NCBI GenBank assembly: GCA_001051155.2
Contig: JYIP02000004.1
Span: forward strand, 249,576-313,575
DNA from: Chrysoporthe austroafricana
Taxonomy: Eukaryota > Ascomycota > Sordariomycetes > Diaporthales > Cryphonectriaceae
Reading direction: 5' to 3'
Length of the DNA: 64,000 nucleotides
Part shown: positions 43,493 to 56,208 of the stretch, one piece after another
How positions within the stretch are numbered: position 1 is the stretch's first letter
Layout: every line of letters begins with the position of its first letter
Position numbers and translations under genes: made by a program
Notes under the pieces: model-generated
Database searches by the model: none
What the model was told of the DNA's origin: nothing
Seen by the model: the letters and a program-made list of their open reading frames with translations, nothing else

Positions 43493-45238
43493 GCGTGGGG
43501 GAGTAGGGGCGAGCCAGTTTGGAAGGGGGGGCGTGACGGGCGGTCAAGATGTCGCGCAGGAAGGCAGGTCGGCCGGGTGTGCAAGCCGGCCGTGCCGGAG
43601 AGGAGACGGGACAGCTGTTGCCCGGTGATCAGCTTGACGAGACGGGCGACGATGGTTGCCTATCCATAAGCTTAGGCTGTTTTGAAAGAGATACCCTGAT
43701 TCGTCCTGCCGAGGTCATTTTTCTTCTTCTAATTTTCTTTCCCACTCTCTTCCTTCCTTTCTTACTTCCCTTCTTTTCTTTCTCCCTCAAACCGCCTGAT
43801 CGAACTATCTCTGGTCCTCTCTTACGGTATCGGCACTGTCGTTATCAGGACGGCTACTTTGACATGCCTTCGCGCGATAGCCCATCAGTCATTAGAAGGT
43901 TGGCGTGGCGCGTATGGTAAGGAGACTCGATCTGCGGCCGCAGGCGTTCAGGAATAAGCTCCCGATTGTTCTCGCGCCCTGCTATTCGATATGAACTGGG
44001 CTGTCATAACGATCGTATGTCTTGTGAGTCCCTAGATGCCGCTGTTGTGCCTTCTCCCTCCCCCGCCCCGGGGTGGCAAATAGGCGCAAGTTTCTCCGCT
44101 CATACGTCAAGCATAAGAAAAGGCTCGAGGGAGTCACTTTGAAGTAAGCGGCATAAGCACTTGGTCTTTGAGATGGGGAGCAATAGCCGAGATGCAGAAA
44201 AAGCTGGACAGTTACAGGTCTACTTCCCAACGGCACCCACTTTCTGTCCACCGTCTAGCCTGAGCCTCAACAAGGGTGGCAGCCGGAGTAGATTAGAACG
44301 TCCCGACCTACAAGTAGAGTTCCAAGGCGAAATTGCTCTCTCAAGGTATGGTGGATTGTAGGGAAGTTGGTCCAGCGGCCACCCTGCACCGACAGCACCC
44401 TGGCCCCAGGGCCAGGTTGCCGTCTGCCTTATGAGATAGTGCACCGTCAGGCAAGGCCGGGGAGTTTCCGCGACCTCACCGGAGCCTCTTCATCTCCAAC
44501 GAGGCCCGAAGTGCCTGGTCGCGGAGCAGTTCCGCCGCCCTCAGCTGCTCTAGGTTAGCGACCTCCTAGCCACGGGTACTACCATCTAGCCAGTGGGCTG
44601 TTGTAGAGCGTTCAACCAGCAAAGGTCAGACGGCCTAGTCTGAACTTCGCATGCGGACTGAGATGACATACACCTGCCATCGAGTTCGATCACTATTAAG
44701 TGATGCTTCCTGGTTGTCGAGTACTTCCGTACCACAGTAGTCATATGTGGAAAGATCGTGAGACTATATTCCAATTTGATTATTGGTGAATTCTGTCATT
44801 TAGGCAAAGACCTCAGCCGATTAAATGAAGATGATAAAAGGGGAAGAAGGGTGGTCTTGGCCAGAATCTACATCTGCTCATCCGAATTGCTGTCGCAGTC
44901 ATTGCCATATCATGTGTATCTTGCTTTGCCTGAGAATAAAAGCAGCCTGCAGCTAGAAAGCATCGTGTAGGGTAACTTCTTATGCCCAATAAGAAACTCA
45001 TCGGAGAGGACAAAAAATCACACTTAGAATACGATACGAAAAGATAACAACAAAAATTTGCATCCTTCAATATAGAGAATTTTGAATCCTATTAGTGATT
45101 GCCATATGTCGGGCGATGAAGAGATGAGAGCATATACACCTCTTCCGTCGTAGTCTCGTGTTTTATGTCGCGGTATATGATCCGCCCAGCCCCTTAGTAC
45201 AGGCAGTCAGCCTTGCATAAAGAACAACGTTAATTAAT
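43493..45238. other. 1.7 kb without a recognised gene
   Basis: Includes a T/C-rich stretch at 43710-43800. No coding, RNA or transposon feature supported. Confidence 0.45.
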
Positions 45239-47467
45239 ATGGACGATGATTGGCTTTACAGGGGTCGAGGCCCACAGAGGAACGTGCCAACTCACATCAG
45301 GGGTTGTGTTTGGCTTAGGCAAAATTGGTCTCCACCTCCCTCACCGACTTCATATTCAATGCGAATTTGGTCCGTTCGACCCCCCATCCGCGTCAACAGA
45401 GCAGATGTTGGGCACCAAGAACATCGACAGGATCGACAACGGGCGATGGGTTGTTCATATGATCAGGCTCTAGAGCAGCCATGTTTCCTCAGTGAGCTCG
45501 AGGACCGCCAGTGGTTCAAGCAGGGCACAGACGTTACCGTCGTCCAGATAGGGGGCCACAGGACTCTTAGTAAGTTGAGACATGCGCCTGGGTTGGCGGT
45601 ACTTGATGGTGAACTAAGACGAATCGCAGCAACGTACCGAGATACGTGCTCGGAACAGCGCCATCTTTACCGTGACTCACTAGAACAACACCACGGGCCG
45701 CGTCCGTTTAGCGACAGACCTCCAGTATCCAGGCCTCTTTCATTAAAGCTCTTGTAAGTGGACAGGCTGCATACAAGGCGCTGGGAGGCTTAGCAGAGGT
45801 CCTTGGGGCGACAGCAGCTTACGCATAACCAGCTTCTTGCCATCGCGGGACGATGATTGCAACACAACGTCGCCCATCCCCGGGACGCCACCGGACATTG
45901 TCAGCATCGTACAAGAGAGACTCGGCTTGAGAGCAAGTCCTGCCGTGAACAATCACGACAACGACGATGATTCTGTCTCACCAACAGCCTCTCCACGTCG
46001 AATCAAAGGGATCACCTCATCGGGCAGGCAGGATGTTTCCCTAGATTTCGCGAACGAGCATGAGATCGTTCAAAAGCAGTCACAACAATGTATGTAACGC
46101 GGGAGCATGCCATAGCCCCGACCAAGACTTCTGGACGCTGATGTTGCTCTAGGCCGATCCCTCAAAAGCTGGACGTGGGAGACACGATATATCCGTTCAA
46201 GCACACAAATACTAGCCGACGCCCAAACAACCATCTATTTCTGCGTAAATTTTCCATCAAAACTTCAGAAACGTATCGCAGAAATCATGCGGAGTATGGA
46301 GGCACTTGCCAAAAACCCACTCTTCATGGATACTCTCATAATCGATGAGGTCATCGCCTTCTATAGGGATGTAATCAAATCACACAGGAGCCAGCTCCTC
46401 GCAATGGTTTGTCTCACCTGTCCCGTACCCCCTCATCTTCTCGTTCACCTGCGCTCAGCCTAAGGGTATTATTGCGTACTGACACACAAAACCAGAACGA
46501 CGATGACTGCAGAGGCACAGAGATGTCGATCAAGTTGGAGGAGCTGGCTGCGAACTGGCGCACGATCCTGCGAGACGTACACGGCATCCTAAGCCACATA
46601 AATGAGCTCCAGGATCTGGTCAAATCCAGGGCAGGTCGTTCCCAGGCGCGGGCGCCGTCGCATGGTGAGCGCAGCACCTATCAGCACACCCGCCAGCAGA
46701 GCAGTGAGGTCTTTGGGCCCCAGGCTGCCGAGGTTCTGGAGCTGCAACAATCCACCTGCGAGTTCTGGGCTCGGTGCGTGACCATGTAGTAAGTCGACAC
46801 GCCGTCCTCGGTGCCCTTTTCTGCCAAGTGACTTTGCCACACGCCCCGCTCCTAAAGCAGCACCCTTCGCCCTTCAGATGTGTGCAATCTTCCATGAAAA
46901 AGCGCAAATGCTCACACTCGTTCGTCAGCCTTGAGCGCACAACAGACCGCGCTAAGAATTCTGTAAGTTCAAGTCCCCTGCGACAAAACAGCAACTCAGC
47001 ACTGACAACAGCTGCACACGTCGCAGACATACCGCCTCCGCAAGACAATACCGTTACGACGACGCGGCTCTCTGCCTGAATTAAACAGAAGGCTGAGCAA
47101 TTTCACCATTGAGATTGCTGTGCAGGTTCAGCGGAATAGCGCCTCCGTGTCGACGCTTGCGGTAGTGAGTGAACCCACACAGCACAAACTCTATAGATAA
47201 GAGTTGTGCCCCGTGTTTGCTGGTGATTCTAATGGGAGATTTTGCGTCTAGTCCTTTCTGAGCACGATCTTCTTCAGTCCTGATGGGCTGTTCCTCGCAA
47301 TCACCTACTGGTGGTGGATTCTGGTAACGCTTATAGTGCCGCTGACCTTCATTATTATGCATCTCTGGTTCGAAACACTCGCAAAGAATACGCCTTTCCT
47401 GCGGCGGCGCAAAACGCAACTACAGCAGCCGCGGCTTGAAGAAGTAGTGGAGACTGAGATGGACTGA
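45239..47467 (+). CDS. Multi-exon CorA-like fungal membrane protein (5' exons provisional)
   Basis: From about 45819 a spliced frame is well supported. An exon ends at 46089, and further exons are 46153-46406, 46496-46773, 46878-46962, 47027-47164 and 47252-47467; all five intron junctions have GT/AG ends and keep phase. The middle is helical (KLQKRIAEIMRSMEALAKNP; SIKLEELAANWRTILRDVHG). A basic stretch then leads into LSNFTIEIAVQVQRNSASVS and two hydrophobic segments near the end, including YWWWILVTLIVPLTFIIMHLW. This matches the C-terminal layout of the large fungal CorA-like family, though no GMN motif is seen, so ion transport is uncertain. Exons between 45239 and 45819 contain coding-like stretches but I could not resolve their splicing, and another start is possible. 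Confidence 0.6.
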
Positions 47468-48177
47468 CACTCGGATGGCTGCACCCAAGGGCGATCCGTA
47501 GAGGGCACCCTTCAGCGACTAGCATAACATCTATCTGCTTTATATCTCATGTGTATATGACAATTGCACCGTACGGGCAACATCAAACAGATTCTCTTCT
47601 GTCATGTCTATTTCCTTGTTTGGCTTCTTCCCTCGCTTGACGAAACTTGGCACATACTGCCGTCTCATTGGGTTTAGGTTCTCAGGAGTTTTGGAAGGCA
47701 AATTCAAAGTGGATTGAAGATCAACAGATCAAAGCATTACTTAGCAGCAGGTAGAAAATAGCATCAAGCATGAAACACTGGCAGTAATAACGGGCTGTGA
47801 CTGTCGCTAATTGACTATTCAACACTACCTAGGTACGAGAAAAGGTAGTAAAGCTCCAAGCCCCAAGCCGGTGGATGGGAGATGGTTATGCAGTTTATGG
47901 TCACTATCTGTATTTCGAACTTGATGCTGGTTTTGTATTGCGAAAAAGACCTCTAACCTAGATATGACACACGAGTAATGCCAACCAGGGTGTGTTTACG
48001 CAAGGGGAAGCTAACACTCCGAGGTTTCTATTACTGTATGGTATAACAATAACAGTGCCTAGGTTAAAGAGATGAGAGAAAGTTTCTTGCCTTCATGGGG
48101 GCTGTATCAGAGGCTTATTGACGATTTCATTAGTTGGACTAAACCTTGGTTGCCCACCCTATGTCGGAACCCTTTTC
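47468..48177. other. Intergenic, nothing recognised
   Basis: About 700 bases of AT-rich sequence between convergent gene ends. No feature seen. Confidence 0.5.
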
Positions 48178-49225
48178 CTATCCCACCGTGTTTGATTTCA
48201 CGCAATTAGGATAAATACCATCATGTCCTCGCGGCATGGGTACAGACCTTGGCCGTTGTTTCCGTCTCACAAACTCCTCCAGAAGTTCGTATGTGGAACC
48301 CAGTAGGAGTTGCGCAATCATGACTCGGTGAGTCTCTGGGAAATGATCCGACTTATTGTCCTTGAACTCCTCCAAGCACCTGGTCAGCCTGAGAATTGTC
48401 GTCCAAGCCACAACGCTGTCGCCTATCATGAATGCTGGACAATTGGCTAGGAAGAGCTCCTGGAGTATCCATTGGCGCTGAAAATATGGTCGGTACATGA
48501 AGTCGTTGGCGCCTATCCAATGTGGCATCATAAACGCCATCGTGCCGTCGTCCGACTCCTGCCAAAGATGCTTGATCTTAGCCCATTCGTGCGTGGGAGC
48601 ATAGTCCTCAGGGTGCAAATCCCGGTCCCCGGGATCTCCCCAAAACTTCGGCATGCCCTCGTCTATATAATAGAAAGCCTTCAGTCTAGCGTCGGTCGCA
48701 TTAGTCTTTGGACCTAACCATGCGAGGATAACTTTTGCTACTTCGTACACCCGCCTCATGGTCTCTCGGAGAAGTCTCGCCTCCTCACTGTTCCGCGAAT
48801 TAATGCAGACCGAATCGAGCCAGACGTGAATACAGGGCTCGGGCAGCCGCAAGAGACGTCGGAGTCGCTGTGGTAATCGATATTTTGGATTGACATCTCT
48901 GGCCAACTCGGTTGCAGGCCAGCTCCGTCTTCGCCTTGGCGTCGAGAGGAAAGCACTCCGTGCGTACCTCAGAGCTTCAACCTGGTGAGCCGTCATAGCC
49001 ACAGGCTTACTATCGACATAGATGGTCTCCGTAGTCTGTGGGTCACCGGCTAAGGAAGAGATGCCGAGTATATCAAAGTGACTCTTTTTGAGAGAGACAG
49101 TGATGAGGCGGCAGACAATAGGGTCCTCCAGGCTGAATCTCTAGGAGCCGGACATCTTTCTCGGGATTAAGAAGCTTCCTGTAACGTATATTGAGAGGCT
49201 TCTCAGCCGCGGTAAGTTCCGCCAT
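48178..49225 (-). pseudogene. HET-domain gene, frameshifted and truncated
   Basis: From ATG 49225 the frame reads a HET N-terminus (MAELTAAEKPLNIRYRKLLN, then DVRLLEIQ). Near 49135 a one-base frameshift occurs. The next frame continues as PIVCRLITVSLKKSHFDILG and GDPQTTETIYVDSKPVAMTA into the long open frame down to 48178. HET blocks are HVWLDSVCINSRNSEEARLL, RRVYEVAKVILAWLGPKTN and YFQRQWILQELFLANCP. The usual LSYxWG block is eroded to LGISSLAGD. The protein stops at about 350 residues, well short of typical HET proteins. I see no intron that would repair the frame. Confidence 0.75.
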
Positions 49226-49726
49226 GATGGCTGATCAATCTAGGCCGTGTCTTATGCAGTGAGCATCCCAGGGATAAGAAGCCCCGAGGGCTCGTATATG
49301 TCGGCGTTTATACGGGATCCTATCATGTAGCGAGTCATTCCCTTTTCGAAGTCTTCGCCGCAACCGTCTTCTCGCTCTCGGTCAGACTTGGCCAGACTTT
49401 GGAGCAATTGACAGCACTATTCCGTGGGCGACTCTATCACTGCCGTCCACTAAGCCTTAGCGGGATTTGAATAGACTGAGACATCGGGGCGGGCTGCTCA
49501 TTCTCAACGAGTATACGTGAACGTAATAATTTAATTCCTTATTAGATTCCGTCCGGGCATCACCGCATCTTCGAATCTCACGGAGGTTGATGAATACTTG
49601 GAAGAGAGAATGAAACAACAAGTGGAGACCTTAGGCAAACATTGTGGTCCAGATGCGTTCTGATCGCCCCTTGAGAACTGAGGCCCGAGTACTTTATTAG
49701 AAGCTGCCTCTGTCATCTCCTAAGCG
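49226..49726. other. Intergenic between divergent genes
   Basis: About 500 bases upstream of both the HET relic and the terpene cyclase. No specific motif recognised. Confidence 0.45.
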
Positions 49727-50901
49727 ATGGACAGTACCACCGTGTCAGTGCCACATAAACCTAAGCTTCAAAACTGTGGTCTTATGACCATGGGACAGCT
49801 TGTGACTGGGGCGGTAGGGCGTGCCCTCAATAGCAACGGCTACGAAAAAAGGCACCAACTCGATCCGGAACAACTCAGGGCTCTCCTACGAACCATATAC
49901 CAGTCTTTACTTGACGAAATAGGATATGAGGGTGCTGCTCCGTTTGATGCGGATGCTACTGCCAAACTCCACAAGATGATGCAGCAAAAAGCCGACCAAA
50001 CAGGCCTCGACTACATGGACAATCCCATCTCAGCCAAAGGTTTTACTCTCGGTCTATCCTTAGCTTGCGTAAGGCTTTATTGCCATCTGTGATTCAATGC
50101 CAGCTTCGAGCAATCCAGGCTAACGCTCTCGTCCCACATTTTCTTCGTAGTCATGCTACTACGGTCATCCAATCGAGGTCCAGACTTACGTGGGCATCTA
50201 CACTTGGCTTGCCGTCCTCATCGACGATAGAATCGGCGAGTTCAGAGCGGAGGTCGAAGAATATCAACGGCGCTTTTTTGCTGGAGAAGAACTGCCAACA
50301 CTACTCCTCAGCGCCACCGCCGCCCTAATGAAGAACACGTGGGACTTCTGGGACCCCATTCTGGCTAATCTCATCGTGACCTCAACAATGGATTTTGTCA
50401 CGGCAAGGCTGGCACGTCGTTTCCTTACTTTTTCCGAAATATGTCGGGCGCAACTACGGCATATGCTTGCTTCAGCTATCCAAAGGTATTGTATCCGGAT
50501 ATTAGCTTGTTCTTAGAAGCTCTACCTGGTATGGCCATCTACGTCAATATAATCAACGACGTCTTGTCGTAAGTTTCAGAACTCTCATGATGAGTGAGTC
50601 ATTGTTGATTGTGAAAAGGTTTTACAAGGAAGAGATTGTTGGCGAAAGACATAACTATATACATAATCGAGCGAGATGTGAGCAGAAGGACCCAATGGCA
50701 GTCCTCGAAAAGGTCAAGACTGAGATTGTGGCTTGCGTGAATCGTATTCGCTCCGTGCTCAGAGGCAGAACCCTCTACCTGGAAGCGTGGGAAAGACAAA
50801 TGATGGGGATGATAGCGATGCACAAAGTCAACTCGAGGTACCGTCTGTCAGAGTTGGGGCTTGGGGAGGACCATCCTATTAAGATAACAACTCTTGCCTA
50901 A
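49727..50901 (+). pseudogene. TRI5/trichodiene-synthase-type sesquiterpene cyclase with one frameshift
   Basis: Exon structure 49727-50068, 50151-50568 and 50619-50901. Intron 1 has a gctaac branch site and intron 2 is 50 bp. Class I terpene cyclase signatures are present: an aspartate-rich site of the DDxxxE type (WLAVLIDDRIGEF) near residue 130, FFRNMSGATTAYACFSYPK, and a complete NSE triad (IINDVLSFYKEE) followed by GERHNYIHNRA. The spliced length is not a multiple of three. The frame changes between LARR and the FFRNMSG block, near 50415-50430, so the gene is broken once unless this is a sequence error. The segment there also looks a few residues shorter than family members. Family members cyclise farnesyl diphosphate. 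No P450 or other pathway gene is recognisable beside it. Confidence 0.8.
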
Positions 50902-53900
50902 GCCACGGGTATCAAAAATATCGAGGAACTAAGCATTGTTACTGCGTTTTGGTGCAATGCTTCTACATTGCCGACGTATGAATCACGACGTGACGACCTG
51001 ACTTTGTACCAAGCTTTTGCTTTATGAGTACTTTGAAATGAGTTCTATGATATGAGCATGTCTCCCAACTCTCGAGGTCGTTCGCATCAATACCCGAATT
51101 CACCTAGTCGGCTCTCGTACTCTGTGCACCGTGCTCATGTACCCAATTCATACACGCTGCAGACTATCTGCAATACTATATCGATGATATATCCATTTTT
51201 CTTGACTATTGAGAGAAGTGGTGGCTTGAGAAATATCGAAGGCAGTGGGATGGTTCTTCAATTAGGTTCTGTACATTGTGGACCCTATGCAAATTGCCAG
51301 TCTACATCCAGGCTATTAGATAATTATATAGGGAGAGATTCCTCCTTTTAGTTCTCGAAAGATCCAGACATAGCAATTGTACCGGACGTCCATTCTAAGT
51401 CACCCATTGGCAAGTTCGTCCGTCTGGATTACACTCATGCCTTGCTCGTCGTAGTTTCCACCCATGACTATATCGCCGAGAAGATGAGTCAATGACATAA
51501 GTCAATGACACGACCGGCTTTGCGTGAAGATCTCCATCAAGTCAGAGCAGCGACGTGTGAAGAGACACGGTTTGAAGAGGTATTACCTATGCATGCTGGT
51601 AGCCAGTGGTAGACCATTTGCTCACAAAGCTTTACATGAAACAGTTGACGCAATGAATGCTCAACAAACAGTATGTGCCTGTCAATATCCTGTCAATATG
51701 GGATTTGACAGTGGATCGAGATCACTGTTTCGGAACAAGTGATCTTGGTCATCGATACAGCCCTGGACGATATCGAACTTCTCGGATTGCTGCGAGGGAT
51801 GGTGTCGACCGGGCTCCATTGACTACCGCTATCGGCGTGTCGCCACACTACGATCGATCTTGAGAATGCGCTATGAGGGCCATCGACTCGTGCTCTATCG
51901 GCCACATCTCGATTTGTAAAGTGATATCTCCACAAAAAATAATCTTAGATGCTGATTAGCTTACACTACTTTTCAAATCATTTCATCGGAGCTGTGCCAC
52001 TCTTTCGAGTCGATACTTACGTTGCTAATATATCGAGATCGGTGATGCGGTCCCCTGAGCAGTGTGGGAATAGAGACATTCAGTCTTCTAATCATCTGAG
52101 AATTTGAAAGCCCACGGCAGAAGGGCTGGCGTATTGGGGGGGGGGGGCGGAACGAGGCCGTGGCTGCAGAGGCACGAGCCAAGGGAGTGATGGGGTGTGA
52201 CCCCCTTGAGGTTCTTCTAGTCACTACTTTTGCTCGCCCTACGCAACGGATGGCCCCCCGAGGGCATACTATGTAACCTGCCGCTCCACGGCGGAATCCG
52301 ATTGGTTTCCAAGTTATGCAGCTCGAGATCCGACGCCAATCGGACCGAATGGGTGGTAAGCGACGACGTCAAACAAGCGACTTCAGGACTCATGGTCTGT
52401 CACTAGATTGTACTGATGCCAGTTCCTGGTGCTAGGAGCCGGGCGACTGATCGGCCTGCTGCCCTGTGAATCACGATCTCTAGTGGCGGCCTTGGGCATG
52501 CATGGAAAAAAAAGCAAAGCCCTGCACGAGAGTGCCTGCGGGTGCAACATTGCTTCTGCCAGTAGCCTTTGTGTGTATCAGCCGTGCGAATGCGGCGGCT
52601 TATTATTTACAAAGTCGGGATCTCATGTGACCCTCTGTCCATGCGCTTCCTTCATCAGTAATAGATCATGAATAATCGAGTTCGGCGTGTGGGAAGGTTC
52701 TAGTGATTACGGCTTGTGTTCCTTGGCATATCGACGATGTTCAGCGTGGCTGCTCTTGTGAGCCCCGCGATCGTGATATCGACGTCCGGCAAGGTTTCAG
52801 CGGGCAGGTTGCACACGCACATGCACATGTGCAAAATTAGATCCGAGACAGGGATCCCAGATATACTTATTATAATAAGAGCGCGATCTCCGGGAATTCG
52901 ATGCACGATGCGAATCGCCAGGGTCCCGAGCGTCTGGCCAGATCGAGGTGTCAGTCCAATCTCCCTACTTAAATTATCCGAGGCTGGCGATGGGCCCTGG
53001 CTCAGATCTAATCACATCTAATCCTGTAGAGGACGCTCCACCCCTGTAAGCTGGCCGATTTGCTTTATATCGGACCGCATCGGCCCTCAACGTGCGAAAA
53101 TCTCCTGTTGGGCGCTGTTCCGTCTACCGGGGCATCTTAGGACCCTAGCTAACCTCATACTCCTGTGACGGACTGAGAGTCGTATAATGGAGCAGAAGCA
53201 CTGATAGTTCTCTAGCTTTCGAGAAAGAAAGAAAGAAAAAAAAAAGATAGATGACATCTGTGTGAATAGTATAGTGGCACGCTAATATTGTAAACAAGTG
53301 CGCGTTACACATCTGGTATGTACGCATGGGCATCGTACCCAGTAGCAGCGATGAGGCGTCCCACAAAGCACTACATGATCTAAGACCAGTCAAGCCATCA
53401 CGAGCCTGACCAGATCCCATCATACTAGAGAGAAGACTCGATTCCGGGGCTTGTTCCGTCATTTCGGGATTGGCCAGGCAGCAGGCTGCAGCAGACCCAT
53501 CATGGCGGCGGCATCGGATCCCTGGGACGCATACTTTGCCTTTCATCCAACACGCCTGCATATCAATATGGCGTCTTAGGTCTTTCACGTTACGAACTAA
53601 GGACATCTTGAAGCGTCTGGATGACAGATACGTCTTAACCTGTGCGTATTTCAAATATCAAATTTCCCTATTCTTACGTCACAACCGCCTGACGCAACAA
53701 CAACTAGGACATGGTTCCCAATCAGCAAGGCCTTCATCATATTTCGAAAAGCAACCGCAGGTTGGGCACCGAGTCAGACTGGCCATGTTTCTGCCGTGAG
53801 TGGAACCCAGGCTGCCAGAGCTATACATCTGCCCTGCCACACATTCACACGAGAACCAGGTCCGCCCTACTCGCGTGTCCAAGACCAGCGGCATAGCCAT

Positions 53901-54391
53901 CAAGACCACAACCTTGAAATACTTCTGGAGCCTAGTGGAATCTTTCCGAAGGATTTCGGGATGATCTAGCTACGATGGCTACTTAAATGTCTTTACAGAG
54001 CCTCATCATGCTTCATCATGGCGCCAGCGGCGTCAAGCCGAACCTATCCACTATTTACACAAAACGTAAATCTTATTCCAACCAACATATGTATAGTCAC
54101 CTTGAAGTCGTAATAAGTGTTTTGAAGGAAGGATTTGGATCCTAGGTATAAGATAGTTTCTTAAATACACACACGCTACTTCAAGCCCTGTCAAGGTAAC
54201 CCTCCAGACTCAGCCTCGCCGTATTCAAACCTAAAGTGATTCACATGAAATGGTGAATCAAGTATATGAATCCAGATCATCGACGTTCTTTTATCTGTCA
54301 TACTCTTCAAAGATCCACGAGCACACCAGCGGAACATCAGCAAATACACCAATAAGTACATTACGATCCAACACATTAACGAGATACCAAG
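50902..54391. other. 3.5 kb gene-poor interval
   Basis: No intact gene. A stretch near 51740-51815 reads as a helical protein piece (VIDTALDDIELLGLLRGM) ended by stops and may be an unidentified relic. A G run lies near 52138-52147, and AT-rich and homopurine tracts occur near 53225-53250. Confidence 0.45.
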
Positions 54392-54981
54392 ATGGCATCT
54401 CACGAGGCCAGGATCGAAATCGCAGTTCAGCCTCCACGGACCGTTGGAGTTAACCGGTCGTTCGTCCCACCAGTCGTGGCCCGCACCCGGGACCGTCAGC
54501 TTCTCGAGGGCTATCTAAACGGATCGAGACACTTGTTTGCAACGGCCGTGCTCTACTCCTCCAACATGGATGACTGCACAGCCTACCTCAGCGGCAACTG
54601 GAACGCCAGCGCCGAACTCGTTACAGAAACAGCAGGTTCTGGCAACGGCGGAGGAAGCAGCAGCCGTGCGAGAGGTGAACAGTGGCTGTATTTCATCTTC
54701 AATCCAATCTCGGTCGGCATGGAGGGTATTTATGCCTTCAATATCGTTGTCAGCTCTTTGGGTCTGTCGCAGAGCGATGCTGGCACGTCTGAGGTTGTTG
54801 GTGGAAGGCCGACCAGGCAGTTTACCGTCCTTACCGACCCTCCACGTCTAGAGAGGCCCTGTAAGCTCCTATTTTCCCTTAAAATATATCTCAGATGCTG
54901 ATACGATCTCAAGCTTCGTCCGAGAGACGAATTTTGCGCCAACTAGAAGCGGTCGGGTACTATACGTCCGGGCATGCATAG
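54392..54981 (+). CDS. Compact velvet-domain regulator-like protein
   Basis: Exons 54392-54860 and 54914-54981 (53-bp intron), 178 aa. The velvet domain occupies almost the whole protein. It has FVPPVVARTRDRQLLEGYLN, then HLFATAVLYSSNMDDCTAYL with the usual 'SGNW' strand, and the core strands WLYFIFNPISVGMEGIYAFN and IVVSSLGLSQSD. The strand RPTRQFTVLTDPPRLERP corresponds to the SxPFTVYxxKxFPG segment, and a short helical tail ends GYYTSGHA. Velvet proteins (VeA, VelB, VosA, VelC) form dimers that bind DNA and couple development to secondary metabolism. This one lacks long disordered arms and a visible nuclear localisation signal. It lies 3.5 kb from the terpene cyclase. Paralogue identity is not assigned. 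Confidence 0.82.
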
Positions 54982-56208
54982 ATCTGATCATGCGGCCTCT
55001 CTACAAACTTGCCGGCTACGGTGGGGGGTGGGGCGGCCATTGATTTTTTTTTCCCCTCTGATTTATTTCTTCTGTCTTATTTCCATTCTACTTATTTATA
55101 TGTTTCTTTGTTCTTCCGTTATTGTAGAGTCTTGTTTCTTTCGCCTTTATAGCACAAGATAGATGGAGTCTTGGTAGCGGCTCAGTTGTGGTATGTGGAA
55201 TGGCACGTGATACGTGCATGAAACCTTGGGGGTAATACTTACTACAAATTGCCAGTGAATTTTGAGCAGAAAGGGACTAGACAATATAGCAGATGTATCT
55301 TTAGCCCTGGTGTCACTTTCCTACCAAGGTATTATAATCTATGCTTCGGATGATGCCGGACGAACTGCGAGAAGAGTCACTAGCTCAGTGGAGCTTTTCA
55401 AAAGACATGATGCATACCTTAAGGACATTACAGCACTTTGAAGGTGTGACGAAAGCCAGCTGGCTGGGAATGACGTATAGGCTATTACGGCCTATATCCT
55501 TCCTGTGATGGAGGTCGGCCTCTGTCGAAAGAGCCTGGCCGCCACTTACCTCATCTTATAACGGACGGAGATCTGCTCGTGGAACCACAAAGCTGTAGTT
55601 ACCACCCAGGGGGGGGGGCGTCGTGAGTAGCATGAGCTTCCATCTACGTAGTCGGGGGTATAAGGCTAATAACATAACCGCCCGACGGTGAATTATTACC
55701 GGAAGAGTGATGGGACCGGTCTACTGAAGTGGGCACGAGTCGTCTGAATTATGACATCCAGGTACATCGAATTGAAATCTCTTCAAGACTCCCGGCAGGA
55801 ATTCCGTAGAGAATGGCACTATTTCAGAGATAAAAATATCTGGCCCACCCGAGGCTGCAACATCGGGACTCAGTAATACAAGGGGGCCCATTTAAGGCTG
55901 GCCCATTGCAACACACAACACTATAGCTGGCATGCCTCCCGGGAGCATGATCCAATCACTGCTGTCCGCCTTACGCCGACGATCTGCTTACTATGTAATC
56001 TGCAAAGGCCTGCAAGATAGATCCCTGCATGCCGCGCGCAAGGCGGACTGGCCATCGCCGTACCCCGCCAGCCCGCTTATAACACTTTCAGTTTCTTGTC
56101 ACAGCACGGGATATTACTCTTAAACTAGTGGATTCGATTGGTCCTTCTCTACATACCCAGTGGCATCTGTAGTCATGAGCTGCCCGAGTTCAACCCATAT
56201 TACCCTTC
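54982..56208. other. 1.2 kb without a recognised gene
   Basis: T-rich downstream sequence at 55040-55110 and a G run near 55609. No coding or RNA feature supported. Confidence 0.5.
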
